Assembly: GCF_016862395.1 (NCBI RefSeq)
Contig: NZ_BOMW01000019.1
Span: 1 to 64,000 of the forward strand
Origin: Actinoplanes siamensis
GTDB lineage: Bacteria; Actinomycetota; Actinomycetes; Mycobacteriales; Micromonosporaceae
Direction of reading: 5' to 3'
Length of the DNA stretch: 64,000 nt
Shown: in pieces, positions 62,650 through 64,000 of the stretch
Layout of the letters: each line of letters begins with the position of its first letter
Position numbering within the stretch: position 1 is the stretch's first letter
Position numbers and translations under genes: made by a program
Notes under the pieces: generated by a model
Told to the model about the DNA's origin: nothing
The model's database searches: none
The model's input: only the letters and a program-made list of their open reading frames with translations

Positions 62650-63234
62650 ATGACGGGTAACCCCTCACCCGGTGTGCTGTACGTCCTGGTGTGCGGCTCA
62701 CCGATGGCCCGGGACGTCGGGATCCTCGTCACTCTCGCCCAGAACGAGGGCTGGGAGGTGTGCGTGATCACGACCCCGGACGGTCGCAAGTTCGTCGATG
62801 TGCAGGCCCTGCAGGAGCAGACCGGGCATCCGGTGCGCACGTTCTACAAGAGCCCCGGCGACCCGGACGTGCTGCCGGCCGCGGACGCGATGATCGTCGC
62901 GCCGGCGACCGTCAACACGGTGAACAAGTGGGCCGCCGGGATCACCGACACGCTGGTGCTCGGCCTGCTCGTGGAGGGGTACGGCTACGGCGTCCCGACC
63001 GCCGTGGTGCCGTACACCAACCGGGTCATGGCCCTGCACCCGTCGCTGCACGAGAGTCTCGCCAAGCTCCGTGACTGGGGCGTGCACGTGCTCTACGGCG
63101 AGGACGTGTGCCGGCTCGGCGGCCCCGGTCAGACCGACAGGTTCCGCGGCCAGTTCCCGTGGCGCCGTGCCCTGCAGGCGGTGAGCAACCCGATCGCGGC
63201 GGCCGGCCGAGTCGAGCCTGGAGCGGTTTCCTAG
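62650..63234 (+). CDS. Flavoprotein (Dfp/CoaC-like FMN-binding) domain protein
   Basis: 194 residues starting 16 bp after the XRE gene stop; GTG at 62647 is an alternative start. L-V-C-G-S-P-M-A-R-D opens the fold, A-D-A-M-I-V-A-P-A-T-V-N-T-V-N-K-W is the flavin-binding PASANT-like block, and V-P-Y-T-N-R follows. The family includes phosphopantothenoylcysteine decarboxylase and peptide-Cys decarboxylases; the substrate here is unknown. The pairing with an XRE regulator recurs in Streptomyces and relatives. Confidence 0.85.
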   Translation: MTGNPSPGVLYVLVCGSPMARDVGILVTLAQNEGWEVCVITTPDGRKFVDVQALQEQTGHPVRTFYKSPGDPDVLPAADAMIVAPATVNTVNKWAAGITDTLVLGLLVEGYGYGVPTAVVPYTNRVMALHPSLHESLAKLRDWGVHVLYGEDVCRLGGPGQTDRFRGQFPWRRALQAVSNPIAAAGRVEPGAVS

Positions 63235-63253
63235 CCGTATAGAGTTTCTGGTC

Positions 63254-64000
63254 GTGACCGACCGCACCGCGCCGAGCCCCGTACCGACCGTTCGCCAGGT
63301 GGTCGACGCCCTCGACGCGCGCTATCCCAGGAGCTGGGCGGAGTCCTGGGACCGGGTCGGCCTGGTGCTGGGCGAGTTCGAGCACGCCGTCTCCCGCGTC
63401 CTCTGCGTGGTGGACTGCGTGCCCGAGACCGTCGACCAGGCTCTCGCGGCCGGCGCCGATCTGATCGTCGCCCATCATCCGCTGCTGCTCAAGCCGGTGT
63501 CGTCGATCGCCCCGGACACCTTCAAGGGGCGGATCGTGCACCGGTTGATCCGCGCCGAGGTGGCGCTCTACACCGCGCACACCAACGCGGACGTCGCCAA
63601 CCCCGGCGTCTCCGACGCGCTGGCCGCCCGGCTCGGCCTGACCGGGCTGCGCCCGCTGGCGCCGGCCGAGGGCGCGGCCGCCGGCGAGGGTCGCGGCGCA
63701 GGCCGGATCGGCGAGTTGGCCGAGCCGCTCACCCTGGCCGCGCTCGCCGCGCTCGCGGCGGAGCGCCTGCCGGCCACCGCGGCCGGGGTGCGCGCCGCCG
63801 GTGATCCGGAGCGGACGATCCGCACGGTCGCGGTCTGCGGCGGCGCCGGTGATTCCTTCCTGGCCGACGCGGCACGTGCCGGCGTGGACGCGTATCTTTG
63901 CGCGGACCTGCGGCACCACCCGGCCGGCGAGCACCTCGCGAACGACGGCCCGGCGCTGCTCGACGCCGCGCACTGGGCCACCGAGCGGCCTTGGCTGGAC
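63254..64000 (+). CDS. Nif3-like dinuclear metal protein (3' end outside window)
   Basis: 249 residues are visible and the frame runs off the end. D-R-V-G-L-V-L-G, I-V-A-H-H-P-L-L-L-K, Y-T-A-H-T-N-A-D and D-A-A-H-W are the NIF3 metal-binding blocks. TAGAGT stands 8 bases before the GTG, so the transcript is probably leaderless. A widely conserved family, sometimes named GTP cyclohydrolase 1 type 2 homologue, whose reaction is not settled. Confidence 0.9.
   Translation, partial: MTDRTAPSPVPTVRQVVDALDARYPRSWAESWDRVGLVLGEFEHAVSRVLCVVDCVPETVDQALAAGADLIVAHHPLLLKPVSSIAPDTFKGRIVHRLIRAEVALYTAHTNADVANPGVSDALAARLGLTGLRPLAPAEGAAAGEGRGAGRIGELAEPLTLAALAALAAERLPATAAGVRAAGDPERTIRTVAVCGGAGDSFLADAARAGVDAYLCADLRHHPAGEHLANDGPALLDAAHWATERPWLD

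Overview
The window is very high-GC DNA from an actinomycete, most likely Micromonosporaceae (Actinoplanes-like; this placement is inference). The signs are strong third-position GC bias, frequent GTG starts, probable leaderless genes, actinobacterial families such as DUF3145, DUF3052 and a PucR-type FasR next to fabD-fabH-acpP-fabF, and a homodimeric AceE pyruvate dehydrogenase.

Layout. 1-8.7 kb is an accessory and envelope region: an M15-like peptidase tail, a secreted Cys-rich repeat protein, a secreted PIG-L deacetylase with an extra C-terminal domain, an SGNH lipoprotein, two MFS exporters, an orphan Tat-type solute-binding protein coupled to a small membrane protein, and a tyrosine phosphatase. 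8.8-25 kb holds argS, a Tat-exported 5'-nucleotidase, a Ser/Thr kinase with an extracellular tail, a STAS protein, a PfkB-SurE pair, a CDF metal exporter, a HelD-type RNA polymerase recycling motor, a hydrolase, a beta-carbonic anhydrase and DUF3145. 25-33 kb carries a GH3 lipoprotein and the fatty-acid synthesis cluster fasR-fabD-fabH-acpP-fabF-accD, read right to left. 33.9-44.4 kb carries a TetR regulator, a membrane-anchored protein, gltX, aceE, yjbQ, a fused E1-type dehydrogenase with an altered thiamine-diphosphate site, DUF3052 and a peroxiredoxin.

After tRNA-Val(TAC) at 44.74 kb comes the main accessory feature: a complete type I-E CRISPR-Cas locus (45.0-58.0 kb). A frameshifted, truncated IS30-type transposase remnant abuts array 1 (37 repeats, 36 spacers, read on the minus strand). 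Then, in minus-strand order, comes one tightly coupled operon cas3-cas8e-cse2-cas7e-cas5e-cas6e-cas1-cas2. Beyond cas3 lies array 2 (16 repeats, 15 spacers, plus strand). The arrays point outward from the cas genes and both have decayed repeats at their far ends. A 21-bp block (16/21 identical) directly precedes the first repeat of each array. In array 1 this block begins with the cas2 stop codon, so that array has almost no separate leader.

58.1-64 kb returns to chromosomal genes: a small HTH protein, DUF402, a prim-pol-like protein, an XRE regulator followed by a flavoprotein, and the start of a Nif3-like protein running off the end. Most intergenic gaps between convergent genes hold GC-rich hairpins that fit terminators. 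No previously undescribed multi-gene system is proven here. The best leads are the cas2-overlapping array leader, the E1 fusion lacking normal cofactor residues, the solute-binding/membrane protein pair, and the candidate operators around fasR/fabD.
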